Shown here one piece after another: positions 10,620-22,536 of a DNA stretch of 64,000 nt. The position numbers were made by a program, and so were the translations under genes. How positions within the stretch are numbered: the first letter of the stretch is position 1; the number at the start of each line of letters is the position of its first letter. The notes beneath the pieces were generated by a model, which had not been told where the DNA came from, made no database searches, and saw only the letters and a list, made by a program, of their open reading frames with translations. The DNA comes from Cladopsammia gracilis (lineage: Eukaryota > Cnidaria > Anthozoa > Scleractinia > Dendrophylliidae): positions 30,001 through 94,000 of the forward strand of contig JAJGOT010000291.1 in NCBI GenBank assembly GCA_022457155.1, given 5' to 3'.

Positions 10620-10960
10620 ATATGGTGGCCGATCGCTATCATTCAATTTTTTTGTTAATATTTAAAATATAACAAAATTTTAAAACACATTTGAACAGAA
10701 AAATTATTAAAAAGAAAATTAAAATTAAAATAAGAAAGGAAAATAAAATTCTTTTCAAATCAAAATGAAAATAAAATTCTTTTCAAATCAAAAACCAAAT
10801 TAAAACTGAATTAAAATTTTATCGGCCTAGCGCTATCAAAACTCATTTATCAAAACCCATTTAACAAATGAAAATAAAATGAAAAAAAAATGTCCAAAAA
10901 AATTGCCTTTTATTTTCAAAATGAAATTAAAAGTGAAATTTATCGGCCCAGCGCTATCAC
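10620..10960. repeat. AT-rich low-complexity tract with local direct repeats
   Basis: Runs of aaaataaaattcttttcaaa occur twice about 28 bp apart (near 10740-10795). atttatcggcc-agcgctatca occurs twice (near 10817 and 10938), and a related ccgatcgctatca lies near 10628. It starts right where the left segmental duplication ends. Confidence 0.6.
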
Positions 10961-11483
10961 AGTATCCCATATTGCATTACGCATCCGTTTAATCATTTCC
11001 AGCTTCTGCGCATGTTGCCAAATTTACATGTGCTCCGCGAAGAATTCAACCAAACATGGGGGATCGAGCAGCGTGGAAGAATTTTAAAAATCAAATGACG
11101 GCGAAGCGAAGAAACAAGAAGAATGCGTCTGGACATAACATATTAGAAGAGGAAACAATGACGGTTCAGCGATTGAGTGCAGACGTTTCTGGGAAAGCGC
11201 AAAAGTATACGAGAGTTGGCGCAAGGGAATTCGTTCCATTCAAAAGTTGTATTTAACTGCAAATTCCAGTTTCCAGTATTAATGATTGCCAAACATGGTT
11301 GTCATGGTAACATGTTTCGCGATTTTTTTTTTTTTTTTGCTCAACCGATATCTTGGTTTGATGACGCTCTAGTCAATCAGGTTTCATGACTGAAGACGCG
11401 TAAATTTGCATTTCACACCCAAAAGATGTCCCTTTTATACTGGGACTTCGTGTTTAACACCAAAACGTTTGTAATAGATCAAC

Positions 11484-11610
11484 AACGAGTGCGAGGGTTT
11501 GATCGGGGCATCCAAACACCGAAAAGCAATGAAAGCACGAGGCCGCTTCGGCCGAGTGCTTTCATTGTTTCAAGGTGTTTGGATGCCCCGATCAAACCCG
11601 GAGCACGAGT
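11484..11610. repeat. Long hairpin (foldback mini-element)
   Basis: Near-perfect inverted repeat: ggtttgatcggggcatccaa at the left and ttggatgccccgatcaaacc at the right, meeting at gaaagcacgaggccgcttcg-gccgagtgctttc. Outer ends acgagtgc and gcacgagt also pair. Typical of short foldback MITEs; no coding capacity. Confidence 0.7.
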
Positions 11611-12370
11611 TTTTGATCTGGCTTCTCAAATGAAACAATGCAGAATTATTCAGTGTTAGTTTTTTTGGCTTTGTCCTTTTCAAATGCCGTCACATGCATA
11701 ATTTTATTGAGCTTGTTGTGTTTCGCCATTTGGTGTGAGACCATGTGCGAAACAGAAGCGTCTCTGTTTAGGGAGGCTAAAACGGTTGTCGAAGAAGAAA
11801 ATCTAGTCGATAAAGCTATTCCCCCGTCAACGAAATATAAAAAACAAATGGGCAACATCCATTTTCTACGAATGGCAAACTTCTCGGACGGTTCAAGTTC
11901 CCGTTCTCTGAGATTCGAAAGGAATGTTTAGGGACTGATTTACACAAGATTATGTCACTTTCTTCTCGTATTACTCGTATTCAGTGAAGAAACGGACGCA
12001 CTGAGTTTGAATTATTGACTTAGCAAATTTGTCATGGACGTGGCCAAAAAGTCGAGAGAGAGAGATATCCACCGAAGACTGTTTGTGGCATAGTATGCGG
12101 TATCCGACGCTTTCTAGAAGAGAAAAAGGGTGCTGAAGCATTAAATCCCCTTGATAATGGCGACCGAAGGTGAGAAAAATGGTCCATTTTGTTTTTAAAT
12201 TAAAATGTCGATGTCATGTTGAAATTCCATTTATAATACTCAGATTATTGTTTTAAAGGTTTACTCTGTTTCACCGAGCATTGGACGCGGAATCGAAAGA
12301 TGGCACACGAGAGGGCTTACATTTGAAGACCAAGAAAGGAATGTAAGGTTACGAATGTAATTATATAATC
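11611..12370. other. Unassigned stretch with a 97-codon open frame
   Basis: An open frame at 11638-11931 (+) begins MQNYSVLVFLALSFSN with a hydrophobic N-terminus. It has no recognisable domain, and its start partly overlaps the flank of the hairpin element. There is no splice or conservation support, so it is not called as a gene. The rest is featureless. Confidence 0.3.
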
Positions 12371-12552
12371 GGCCATTTGCACGATGGCGTCATATGACTA
12401 CAACTACCAGAATTCATTTTGTTTTTCCTTTCTTATTTAAATTTTGTAATCCCAGTGCGGTTTAAATAACAATAGCCCTAATTTGCACTACAAAACAAAA
12501 AACTGAAGGATTCTGGTAGTTGTAGTCATATGACGTCATCGTGCAAATGGCC
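12371..12552. mobile_element. MITE with about 45-bp terminal inverted repeats
   Basis: The left end ggccatttgcacgatggcgt continues into catatgactacaactaccag. The right end carries the complements ctggtagttgtagtcatatg and acgtcatcgtgcaaatggcc. The AT-rich centre contains cctttcttatttaaattttg, shared with a decayed relative at 34790-34925. The 182-bp length and lack of coding capacity fit a MITE. Confidence 0.7.
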
Positions 12553-12792
12553 TATTGAGTGGAATAACATGTATTGTTGCAAAACTCATTAATATGCAAG
12601 TGTTTGATTTGAGATGAGATCAAACACGGTTTTGAACTGAAATCAAAACCCTTAAGATCTTGATCTGATGTTTCATTGGGTATCAAGACTCATCCACCTG
12701 ACCCAAATGGACGTCATTTATTGGCTGGTCACTTTATGAATTATTAATGAGTTTGAGAAGCAGTGTTCTTAATTAACAAGACAAACAATATA

Positions 12793-13733
12793 ATGACAGA
12801 AGCTAACGACATCTTTTCGTCGCTCATAGCTAACTGCGTCTTCAACGTCTTCTTATGTTACACTTCCACAAGGTTGAACATTGTAACTATTCTCGCGCTG
12901 AGAAAAACGTTGCCGTTGCCAAACCCTTTAAAGACATTGCTCCTGAGTCTGGCTGTTTCTGATCTTAGTGTTGGTTTAGTTGTCCAACCTTTGCACATTG
13001 CACTTTTTTGCTATGAAAATGGAACAAAACAATGAAATCAATGAAACTTATAATAACGTGGTCAATGCACTTCACAAAACGGGGACTTTCCTTTGTCATG
13101 CTTCGTTCTTCGGTGTAACAGCTCTAACTGCAGACAGATTCTTGGCAATCCATTTTCATCTGAGATACCATGAATTTGTAACTCACAAGCGTGTTGTTGC
13201 TGTGGTGATCTCAATTTGGATGTTCAGTACGTTCCTTCGAGTGACTAGTTTTTGTATCCCTTAAAGTCGTCATCGTTGCAACTATCGAAGTTGTTTGTTA
13301 CATAATTATAGGATATTTTTATTACAAGATTTATTTAGCCGTTCGATACCACACACATCAAATTCACGCCCTACAAGTGGCAGAGAATAATGAAACCGTA
13401 TCACATTTTGCGAGGCTTATAAAATCTGCAATTGGTACATTCTACGTGTATCTGGTGTTTGTAGCTTGTTATTTACCAAACACTTGCGTCGTTGTTGCCA
13501 TTATAAGCAATGGACAAAGTAGTTTGATAAGTCATCTCAGACTATATACTCGGACATTGATGTTCCTCAATTCCTCTCTCAATCCTCTGATCTTCTGTTG
13601 GAAGATGAGAGACATTCGACACGCTATCATGAACATACTACGGAATATAATTCCGAGGAAAGCTGCTAGAGATGGAGACAGCGATCATGAGGTGATACAG
13701 CTTTCGATACTCCATAGGAATCAAGAACACTAA
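12793..13733 (+). pseudogene. Class A (rhodopsin-like) GPCR gene broken by two frameshifts
   Basis: Single-exon, seven-helix receptor spread over three frames. The first frame holds TM1 and TM2 (KTLLLSLAVSDLSVGLVVQP). The second holds TM3 with FFGVTALTADRFLAIHFHLR (DRF in place of DRY) and TM4. The third holds TM5, a very short third loop, TM6 (FYVYLVFVACYLPNTC) and TM7 with NSSLNPLIF (in place of NPxxY). Frame 1 passes to frame 2 near the T6 run at 13004-13009, and frame 2 to frame 3 near 13258-13265 (atcccttaaag); each is a one-base shift. The pattern matches the expanded anthozoan class A receptors; the ligand is unknown. It may be a recent pseudogene or an intact gene with two sequencing errors, since the rest is clean. 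Confidence 0.75.
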
Positions 13734-13865
13734 TCATGGGACTAATATTATACTGCTCGCGGGGGACAGGTTCCGCTCATCAGTATGCATTTATGAAAAG
13801 AGTATACACGAAGTGCGACGGCCGATATCGAAAATGCGCGAAATATTCCTGAACAGGCTCTGTAA

Positions 13866-14420
13866 GGCCGGCACACACTAGGGGACATGTTGCGGGGACA
13901 TGAAGCGGGGACAAGTCCCTTCGTGTGCACAGCGTACTGGCGCATGTTGTAGGGACAGTACACAAGCTGGTGCACACAAAGCGGATTGATGTATAAAAAT
14001 CACAGAAATGACCAAGGGCGCCGCCTGGGAACTAGTATACGAGCAAAGCTAAAGAAAGATGGCGGACTCTATGGTTAGAAAAAAGAAGCTTGCACTACTG
14101 TCAATGATATTACTAGATGATGAAATGTGTAATTATGTTGACCGAAAACGATGGATACGCAAGTGGCTGAAAAGAAGAGAAGAAAAAGGGGCCTACTACA
14201 CCTATTTTGTAGCGGGGACAGTTTGCAAGAGTAGTGCACACGATGCGGCATCGAAATGGGGGTCATTTTGTCCCCGCTTCATGACGCACGAATTCAAACC
14301 AGCTGAATTTCGTGCAACAGAACTTTTTCGCAAAAACAGGGATATCACACGAGGAAAACTGTCGCTGCAACATGTCCCCGCTTCGTGTTCCCGCAACATG
14401 TCCCCTAGTGTGTGCCGGCC
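13866..14420. mobile_element. TIR DNA transposon remnant (possibly PIF/Harbinger-like)
   Basis: Terminal inverted repeats of about 35 bp begin ggccggcacacactagggga at the left, with the complement tcccctagtgtgtgccggcc at the right. Subterminal gcggggaca motifs are repeated. TGTAA flanks both ends (13861-13865 and 14421-14425), consistent with a target-site duplication. An internal frame from 14059 encodes KKKLALLSMILLDDE and RKRWIRKWLKRREEKGAYYT, reminiscent of the N-terminal region of Harbinger nucleases. No catalytic domain remains. The superfamily is uncertain, because a 5-bp duplication is not the usual 3 bp. Confidence 0.65.
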
Positions 14421-14442
14421 TGTAATGTTTCTGCATCAATAA
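14059..14442 (+). pseudogene. Truncated transposase-like frame inside the TIR element
   Basis: 127 codons from ATG 14059, running through the right inverted repeat to a stop just outside it. The first about 60 residues are basic (RKRWIRKWLKRREEKGAY) and resemble the start of Harbinger-type nucleases. The remainder is translation of the terminal repeat. The DDE catalytic part is absent, so it cannot be an active transposase. Confidence 0.4.
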
Positions 14443-15980
14443 CGTGCAAAGCGCAGTTTGGTAAAATACACTATTTTTCAACGCATTGTTCTTTCCGCAT
14501 GAAGTGTTGACAATAGCCACTTGATTAAAATTAGCAAAATTACCATAAATATATATTTTTTGCATTCGTGTTTGCTCAGTAAGCCTTCAGAAGTGTAAAA
14601 ACAAACAATTTTGTGTCCAAGAATTCAGCGCGGATAGAGAATTTCATGAGTTGACACTACAGGAAGGTAAACTACAGGTGTATTGTAGATTGTCACATCT
14701 GACTCAATTTTCAAATAGGCTTTCAAAGGGAAGATATGAGGCTTCAAATTCTAACATGGACAATTTTACTCCTTTAAAAGCTAATAGCTTTTAATTAAAG
14801 TTGAAATAAAAAAATCGGAGTCAAATATGACACAATTAAAAAAAAAATCCTTACGCACTTCCATTATTCGCCAATATCTCTGTCAAATTTTAGCGAAATC
14901 GGCTTTCAAACGTTCACGTTATAACGTTTTTCAAAGTAACACCCCTGCCAAAATTTTTCCTTATGAATTTATTCATGGAAAGGTATAACTATTCACCCAG
15001 GTCAAGAATTACTACAATGCGAAGCTGCGCAGTGCAGTGTAAGCCGTGAGTTCAGATGGCATAGGTACTAGGTCTAGCTCGCATGTAAATCTAAACAAAG
15101 TCATACAATTAGAGTGATATTTTGAGTAAAACTTTGCTCCGTCGTCAGTATTTAAGAAATGAATATCTTAATATGTATATAAAATTGTCACCAAGAAAAC
15201 AAAAATGAAAATATATGATTTGCTTAAATCGAATTTTCTGAGGAAACAATACATGTATATATTGTACTGATGTGTGTTTTTTCAACAATGACCGTCTTGT
15301 AAGAAAAATATAATAAATAAATAAATAAATAAATAAAACTGATCAATAAAAACCAAAATCCTCAATCTAATCTTTCCATAAGTGTAATGCGACTTCATTA
15401 AGGTGGCTCGACTGGGTTTTTGTGTGACGATACCTTTTAACTTTAAGAAACTTGTGTACCACCACAAACGATCCAACGGAAAATCGATTGCCACAGCTGT
15501 ACTAGAGAAAGATTAAAGTTTCAGATGAGGTAAGTTTATGGAAATCGGAGTTGCCAAAGCAACGTTATGACGTCACCCCCTGTTTTACATAATACTGATT
15601 TACTTGTCATCAAGAGATAATTGTGGAAAACGCTCTCTGGATCTTCGACCTGACGTACTTGTCCTTAGGTCTACAAAATTTTACAAATTTCTATTGAAGC
15701 GTTTTCGAGAAAATTTCGAGTGAAGTTTTAAGGTTTTAAAATACAACAAAAACAAAACAATTTTGAAATGTTATTAAAACTTATTTCTACAAGGCTTGAT
15801 GAAATAATATTTTGGTCTTAAATGAATTTTATACGCATGCGTGGCCTTGGGGGCCACAGGGTGCCTATGTGTTCGTAAACTACGCCCTGTTACACTCATA
15901 TAGGCTGTCATTCGTTTCTGGCAGTACAATGTGTGCATATGGAAACGTGTATTTCAGTATATGCAAATATTAAAAACAAT
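14426..15980. other. Gene-free stretch
   Basis: AT-rich sequence without a supported gene. It includes an (AAAT)n microsatellite at about 15308-15337 and poly-A or poly-T tracts. Open frames are at most about 70 codons and look random. Confidence 0.5.
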
Positions 15981-16425
15981 GCGTTGCCAGTATGCAAAAT
16001 TAAAAGCAATGTTGTTGAAGTCCATTTCTTGCTACCGTCATCGTTAATGACTGACTTGTCACAAACCCACAACCGACAAAGGGCTTGTTTCTCGCAAATG
16101 GCTTAATAGGCGTAAGAAATTTTTAAAAAGATCACGATGTTTTTTAATTTGTAATACATGTTTCGATGTGACTGACATCTTCGTCAGTTACAAAGAGTGT
16201 TTGCGTTGCCAGTATGCAAATATTAAAAGCAATGTTGTTGAAGTCCATTTCTTGCTACCGTTATCGTTAATGACTGACTTGTCACAAACCCACAACTGAC
16301 AAAGGGCTTGTTTCTTGCAAATTGCTTAATAGGCGTAAGAAATTTTTAAAAAGATCACGATGTTTTTTAATTTGAAATACATGTTTCGATGTGACTGACA
16401 TCTTCGTCAGTTACAAAGAGTGTTT
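15981..16425 (-). repeat. Tandem pair of about 222-bp units with a hammerhead-like core
   Basis: Two direct copies start at gcgttgccagtatgcaaa (15981 and 16203) with few differences; a sliver of a further copy precedes them (15961-15980). On the minus strand each carries CTGACGA, a 5-bp helix (GATGT/ACATC around CAGTC), then CGAAAC (16160-16187 and 16383-16410). This is the conserved core and stem II of a hammerhead ribozyme. Such motifs are known in Penelope-like elements and in animal retrozymes, which also occur as tandem units of this size. Stems I and III were not found complete, so activity is doubtful. Confidence 0.5.
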
Positions 16426-16933
16426 GAAAAACCGTTTGAACTTATAACAACCTTAATATAGAAGCATGCATAAGAAATTGCACTTTTTGATGTAAACAGA
16501 AAACAAAACTACATGGTAATTCTTTAATAATTTTTTTCTGGGTTCTAAATGGATGAAATAAATGTTCGTTTAGAGGCTGGCTTTCAAGTGCTGTCTCCAT
16601 TCAAGATTCATCAGTTTGCGGGCAAGTTAAACTTCCAGCCCAGACATCTGTTTTAAGCTTAAAGATCGAAAGAACAGTTTTTAACAACACTGTGTTTTAT
16701 TTATACCTGAGTTGTGTTTACGTATACTTCCTCGAAATGAACAACAATGGACACATTCGAACTATTAAGTTTTAACTTAAAATGGAACGGCAAACTGCTA
16801 ACACCAATAATCACAAATTTACACTAATCTCATATTTGAATGAAACTTTTCCGTGGTGAAAAATCGCTGTCTGACCATAAGTTAACCGGCTTTTAAGTTA
16901 GTTCTGTCTTAGAGAAATATTCCGTACTAATTA
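16426..16933. other. Unassigned flank of the first minisatellite
   Basis: Unique-looking AT-rich sequence with no supported gene or repeat. It passes directly into the 9-bp array at about 16934. Confidence 0.5.
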
Positions 16934-19205
16934 TGTTACCTATGTTAACCTTAAGTTACCTATGTTACCGATGTTACCTATGTTACCTGTATCCGATGTT
17001 ACCCATGTTACCGAAGTTACCGATGTTGCCTATGTAACCGATGTTACCTATGTTACCGATGTTACCGATGTTAGCGATGTTACCGATGTTACCTATCTTA
17101 CCGATGTTACCTATGTTACCTATCTTACCGATATTCCCCATGTTAACGATGTTACCGATGTTACCTATGTTACCTTTGTTACCTATGTTACATATGTTAC
17201 CGATGTTACCGATGTTTCCGATGTTATCGATGTTACATATGTTACCTATATTAACGATGTTACCGATGTACCCCATGTTACCGTTGTTACAGATGTTACC
17301 TATGTTACCGATGTTACCTATCTTGCCGATGCTACCGATTTTATCTATGTTACCTATGTTACATATGTTACCTATGTTACCTTTGTTACCGACGTTACCT
17401 ATGTTTCCTATGTTACCTTTGTTACCGATGTTACCGATGTTACCTGTGTTACCCATGTTAGCTATGTTACCTATTTTACTGATGTTCCCGATGTTACCGA
17501 TGTTACCTATCTTACCGATGCTACCGATGTTATCTATGTTCCCGATGTTACCTATGTTACATGTTACCGATGTTACCTATGTTACCTATGTTAGCTATGT
17601 TACCTATTTTACTGATGTTCCCGATGTTAACGATGTTACCGATGTTACCTGTTACCTATGTTACCTATGTTACCTATGTTACCTATGTTACCTACGTTAC
17701 CGATGTTGCCGATGTTACCTATATTACCGATGTTACCTATGTTACCTATTTTACTGATGTTCCCGATGTTACCAATGTTACCGATGTTTCCGATGTTATC
17801 GATGTTACATATGTTACCGATGTTACCTATGTTACCTACGTTAACGATGTTACCGATGTTAATGATGTTACCGATGTTTCCAATGTTACCTATGTTATCT
17901 TTGTTAACCTAAGATACCTGTGTTACCGATGTTGCCGATGTTACCTATGCTACCGATGTTAACGATGCAACTGATGTTACCGATGTTACCTATGTTACCG
18001 ATGTTACCTACGTTACCGATGTTACCTACGTTACCGACGTTGCCGATGTTACCTATGTTACCGATGTTACGTATGTTACCGATGTTACCTATGTTACCGA
18101 TGTTATGTATGTTACCGATGTTATGTATGTTACCGATGTTACCTATGTTACTTATGTTACCGATGTTAACGATGTTACCGATGTTACGTATGTTACCGAT
18201 GTTAACGATGTTACCTATGTTACCGATGCAACTGATGTTACCCTATGTTACCGATGCTATCGATGTTAACGATGTTACCTATGTTACCAACGTTACCGAT
18301 GTTACCGATGTTAATGATGTTACCGATGTAACCGATGTTTCCGATGTTACCAATGTTACCTATGTTAACCTAAGTTACCTATGTTCCCGATGTTACCTAT
18401 GTTACCGATTTCCCCATGTTACCGATGTTATCCATGTTACCTATGTTACCTACGTTACAAATGTTACCGATGTTAATGATGTTACCTATGTTAACCTATG
18501 TTACCTATGTTACCTTTTACCGATGTTACCTACGTTACCTATGTTACCGATGTTACCGAAGTTACCAATGTTAGCGATGTTAGCGATGTTACCGATGTAA
18601 CCTATGTTACCGATGTTACCGAAGTTACCGATTTCCCCATGTTACCGATGTTATCCATGTTACCTATGTTACCTACGTTACCGATGTTACCGATGTTAAT
18701 GATGTTACCTATGTTAACCTATGTTACCTATGTTACCTTTTACCGATGTTACCTACGTTACCTATGTTACCGATGTTAGCGATGTTAGCGATGTTAGCGA
18801 TGTTACCGATGTTACCTATGTTACCTATGTTACCAGTGTTACTTATGTTACCGATGTTATCGATGTTACCTATGTTACCGATGTTACCGATCTTACCTAT
18901 GTTACCGATGTTACCGATGTTCCCCATGTTACCGTTGTTACCGATGTTACCTATGTTACCGATGTTACCTATCTTACCGATGTTACCTATGTTACTTATG
19001 TTACCGATTTTACCTATGTTGCCTATGTTGCCTATGTTACCGATGTTACCTATGTTACCGATGTTACTGATGTTACCGATGTTACCGATTTCCCCATGTT
19101 ACCGATGTTACTGATGTTACCGATGTTACTGATGTTACCGATGTTACCTACGTTACCGATGTTACCAATGTTAATGATGTTACCGATGTTTCCGATGTTA
19201 CCTTA
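16934..19205. repeat. 9-bp minisatellite array 1 (GATGTTACC / TATGTTACC)
   Basis: About 250 tandem 9-bp units differing mainly at the first base (G or T). Units carry many substitutions (TTAACGATG, TTAGCGATG, ACGTTACC, TTCCCC) and a few indels. A local higher-order repeat of 223 bp is visible: the block with atttccccatg and accttttaccg occurs at about 18408 and again at 18631. Because the unit is 9 bp and lacks stops, several frames are open (VTD/VTY, MLP, CYR on plus; GNI on minus). No start context, splice sites or non-repetitive domain support a gene. Confidence 0.95.
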
Positions 19206-19979
19206 TAGTTATACCTTCTGAAGATGCAATGTTCCAGAAATTCTTCTCGTGTTGTGCGCTTTTCTACTCCAATTGATCTAACTATTCACACCCGGCTGAT
19301 TGGATCTTAAGATTTGTATTGTCTGTTTGATTAAAAAGCGTGAATTTTAACGAGAGTGTTATCATTCCCACATTCAACTTGAGTAAAGAATATTTTGTCG
19401 CTACTATATTCTGCCAAGATGTTTCTGATCATTCAAGTCGAATCGAGCCCTAATCCTCTTCTGATGGAGTTGAAAAAATGCAAAGGTAGAGGATAGCTAG
19501 TCTAGGGTCAAAGATAAGCCTCGTTACGGCCTAGCAAGCGCCACGCAAGCGCCTAGTCAATGACGTCACCTCATTAGCAAAACATAAGCGCGTCCCGTGT
19601 GCGTTCCCTTTATTAATATGTATAAGGGTCTTCCTGCATATGTCACAATATGCCTTACTGCATAATATATATAGTTAGCCTTAGCCTAACAGCGTAGCCC
19701 TTTGAAAACCTCTGAACAAGCTTAACTAAGATGAAACTTAACTTAGGTGAAAGGTCGGAAGCACAAGAATTAAGATTGACGACCAGGCTATTTTTCAATT
19801 TTAGCAATTCTCAAAAACAGTATTACCCGACCGTCTGCAAAGTACATTTAGACCGTACAAAAGTTCACAAAAACAACTTTTTCTTCGTCTAGAATAACTA
19901 TAACGACTATTTTCCGAATAAAATACTTTCCGAATAAAATTGCTTGTCAAAAAATGCCCGAGAAAGAGAAGAGAAGAGA
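19206..19979. other. Unassigned stretch right of array 1
   Basis: No gene or clear repeat seen. A short purine-rich gagaagagaagagaag run lies just left of the next MITE. Confidence 0.5.
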
Positions 19980-20240
19980 AGTGATAGAGATTTGAATTTA
20001 CTAAATGCTAATTAGATGACGTCAAATACAGACTCGTTTATTATACAACTACTTGTTCCCACATCCAAGCAATATTTTTTTTTACAAATCAATTGACTAT
20101 AAACAGTTTTTATTCGTATTTCATAAATTGATTATCCATAAGCTGTGAACTGCGTATTGGAAATGAAGTAGAAATAAAGGTGAAGTCTGCATTTGACGTC
20201 ACCTAATTAGCATTTTGTAAATTCAAATCTCTATATCTCA
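19980..20240. mobile_element. MITE with about 55-bp terminal inverted repeats
   Basis: The left arm contains tagagatttgaatttac, atgctaatta and gatgacgtcaaat. The right arm is the mismatch-bearing complement, with atttgacgtcac, taattagcat and gtaaattcaaatctcta. The centre is AT-rich. 261 bp with no coding capacity. Confidence 0.7.
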
Positions 20241-21255
20241 CTAGCGCGACGTTAAAAACAAGAAATATTTCACTATTCGACTTTTCAACGTACATTGAGT
20301 TGATTAAAAGAAAAAAATTGGGGTTTAGGAGCACTTTAAGCTACACGTTTATAAACAATTCTCCAAAACTAACGAGAACACAAACAAAAAGTCTTAAGTC
20401 CCTCCGGCTACTACTGTACTTGGAAATTCTTTAAATCTCCGCTTTGGTGTTGAAATCCGTAAAACGAACCCCTCACTTCGCATTGCTAAAAACGTATATA
20501 GTTCCTCGAAGCAAGATTTTATCCCTGAAAGCTCTTCTTTTTCCACTAATGCGGCTTCTGAGTATGCCTTAATTAGTATTCTGTCTTGAGTAGCAAACCG
20601 CAAAAAAAAAAATTGTTGGGTGATAACGACTTTCATTCTCCGCTAAAAACAGCAAAAAAATCCTACATCTAAAGTGTTTACCGAGCTGACGGCTGTGTAG
20701 CCGCGCGAAAAACAAAGCCTCAAGATCCCGAATGTTTTGTGGCGTCACACGCGCATGTTTTGCGACGTCATACGCGCCAGCGAGCTAGCCCAACGCGTAC
20801 GGCGGGCGTTCGGCGGGCGCACAACGCGCCCGCGAAACATTCCGCTATAGCCATGACCATGAAAAATGACGGGCATAGGTTCTATGAGTATGGTGCTCCG
20901 CCGGGCCTTCGGCCCGCGGGCTCCGCTACTAATTTGGAATAGGTAACTTATTAATGAATATTAATAAACGGAATGCCTTTTCATGACCTCAATGAAGTAG
21001 AATTCTAAGCGGCCAGATTATTATGATTGCATTGGAGTTCCTTCTGACTTTTGAAGTAATAAAGTCGTTCTTCCAAAGTTCTCCTAAGATCGATAAGTCC
21101 TTTTATACTTTCAGGTGGCCGTTTATTTCGAGAGGGTCTTGCTTTCGGGAATTGCTATCAAGGCCGCAAAAGTAACCTGGCGTTCGGATAGAAGTTACTT
21201 TCCTTGAGGGCGAGAGGGGTAGTTACTTTTAGAATTTTGCGGTGCAGTTGAACCT
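20241..21255. other. Unassigned stretch with a CpG-rich block
   Basis: 20695-20930 is unusually CpG-rich (cgcgcgaaa, acgcgtacggcgggcg) for this AT-rich neighbourhood and contains the hairpin cgggccttcggcccg at about 20900-20914. No gene is supported; an open frame at 20739-20942 has no recognisable content. It could be a repeat fragment or a CpG island without a visible gene. Confidence 0.4.
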
Positions 21256-21305
21256 CTCTAATACGGACATTAAAGAGACAGCTATAAGTGTCCGTATTAG
21301 AGACT
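21256..21305. repeat. Short inverted repeat (TIR element remnant)
   Basis: ctctaatacggaca pairs with tgtccgtattagag across about 20 bp, preceded by ttgaacct. It resembles the paired ends of a collapsed TIR element; the family is uncertain. Confidence 0.45.
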
Positions 21306-21902
21306 GAGTTGTCCGAGGTCATGGATATGACGACATCTATAAGGCTCCATTGTACTTCCAAACGGCCCAAACTCGTGTTTGAGTTATTGTAGCAGAAATT
21401 TCAATGTTACGTTTGCTTAACTAAAATTATATCGCTCGAAATCATTAGAGTAAAGTATGTTGAAAATTATTCGAAGAATCTGTGACAATTCATGCATATC
21501 AATATAAATGTTATATGATTTGTGATGTAAAATACATACAGCTTTTTTCGAGCAAAGAGCAATGCCAAAAGGAAGAAAATAAAGGAAGGAAAATAAAGGA
21601 AGAAAGAGGTGGAGCGATTATTATTTTTTTCATTATGAGAAACAAGGCAAACATATACAGGCAATTTTTAGGCGTTTCAGTTTTTTTTATTTCTTTACTG
21701 ATCGACATAAGCGTCTATTAGTGCAATTTATAAAACTTTTGGCTACTTCTCTCTGTCTGCTTTGCATGCCTTCTCCTGCTGGAGGAGTTAGAAAATGTAC
21801 TCCAGGAAAGATACCGCATTAAAATACCGGCTTGAGGTCAAAATGATTCAACATAATTTTTGTCTTCACGCTTAGGCCTTACCAAGGACTCCATATTAAC
21901 AT

Positions 21903-21934
21903 ACTCACTCACTCACTCACTCACTCACTCACTC
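21903..21934. repeat. (ACTC)n microsatellite
   Basis: About eight tandem ACTC units followed by agacggctgc. CACT-type runs also occur in the channel-gene introns near 3141 and 28330. Confidence 0.85.
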
Positions 21935-22501
21935 AGACGGCTGCAAGGCAGTCGGCCACGATCTTTCGTCATTGCTTTCTATCTTTGGCAGCCCTTCTGA
22001 TTTCATGTGGGAGCGGTGGATGCTCACTAAAAGTCAACAAAAATTCACCCGTGCAAGACACGAAAAATAATCCACGTTATGTATTATCGCCCAATTTTGC
22101 ACTTATAACGCCATGTTTTATGCAAATTAGCCACATTACTGACAATTCTGTTTTACAGCAAAATTTCCTTTTCCATTGCATTGAGCTAACAATTGAAACT
22201 TTCAAAGAAAAAACGTAATTGAAAGGTGAATTAGTATATGGACTCACTGCAACGATAGTTCGCTACGAATTAATATGTGCAAACATGAAATCATGTTTTT
22301 TTTGGTGTAAAGGACTGATTGCCAGCTGTTTGTTCGGTATTTTCAACGTACAATAATAGAGATTTGTTTTAAATTGCATGATAACCATCCCAGAAGCGCG
22401 GTTTTCTCGACGCGGAAAGGGCACGGGAGATGGGTGTCTTCACTGACTTGTGTTTAAAGCAGGAAATTCTTCGTCATAGCCGTGCGGGCTCGAGACCTGG
22501 A

Positions 22502-22536
22502 GTGGGGGTGGGGTGGGGGGGGAGGGGGGGGGAGAG
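22502..22536. repeat. Poly-G tract
   Basis: Interrupted G-runs (gtgggggtggggtggggg and following). Similar G-runs lie at 29804-29832 and 35308-35333. Each could form a G-quadruplex and each is a likely site of assembly error. Confidence 0.7.

Noticed and set aside
13748..13977. Minus-strand frames beside the TIR transposon
   Set aside because: They overlap the terminal repeat and have no recognisable protein content.
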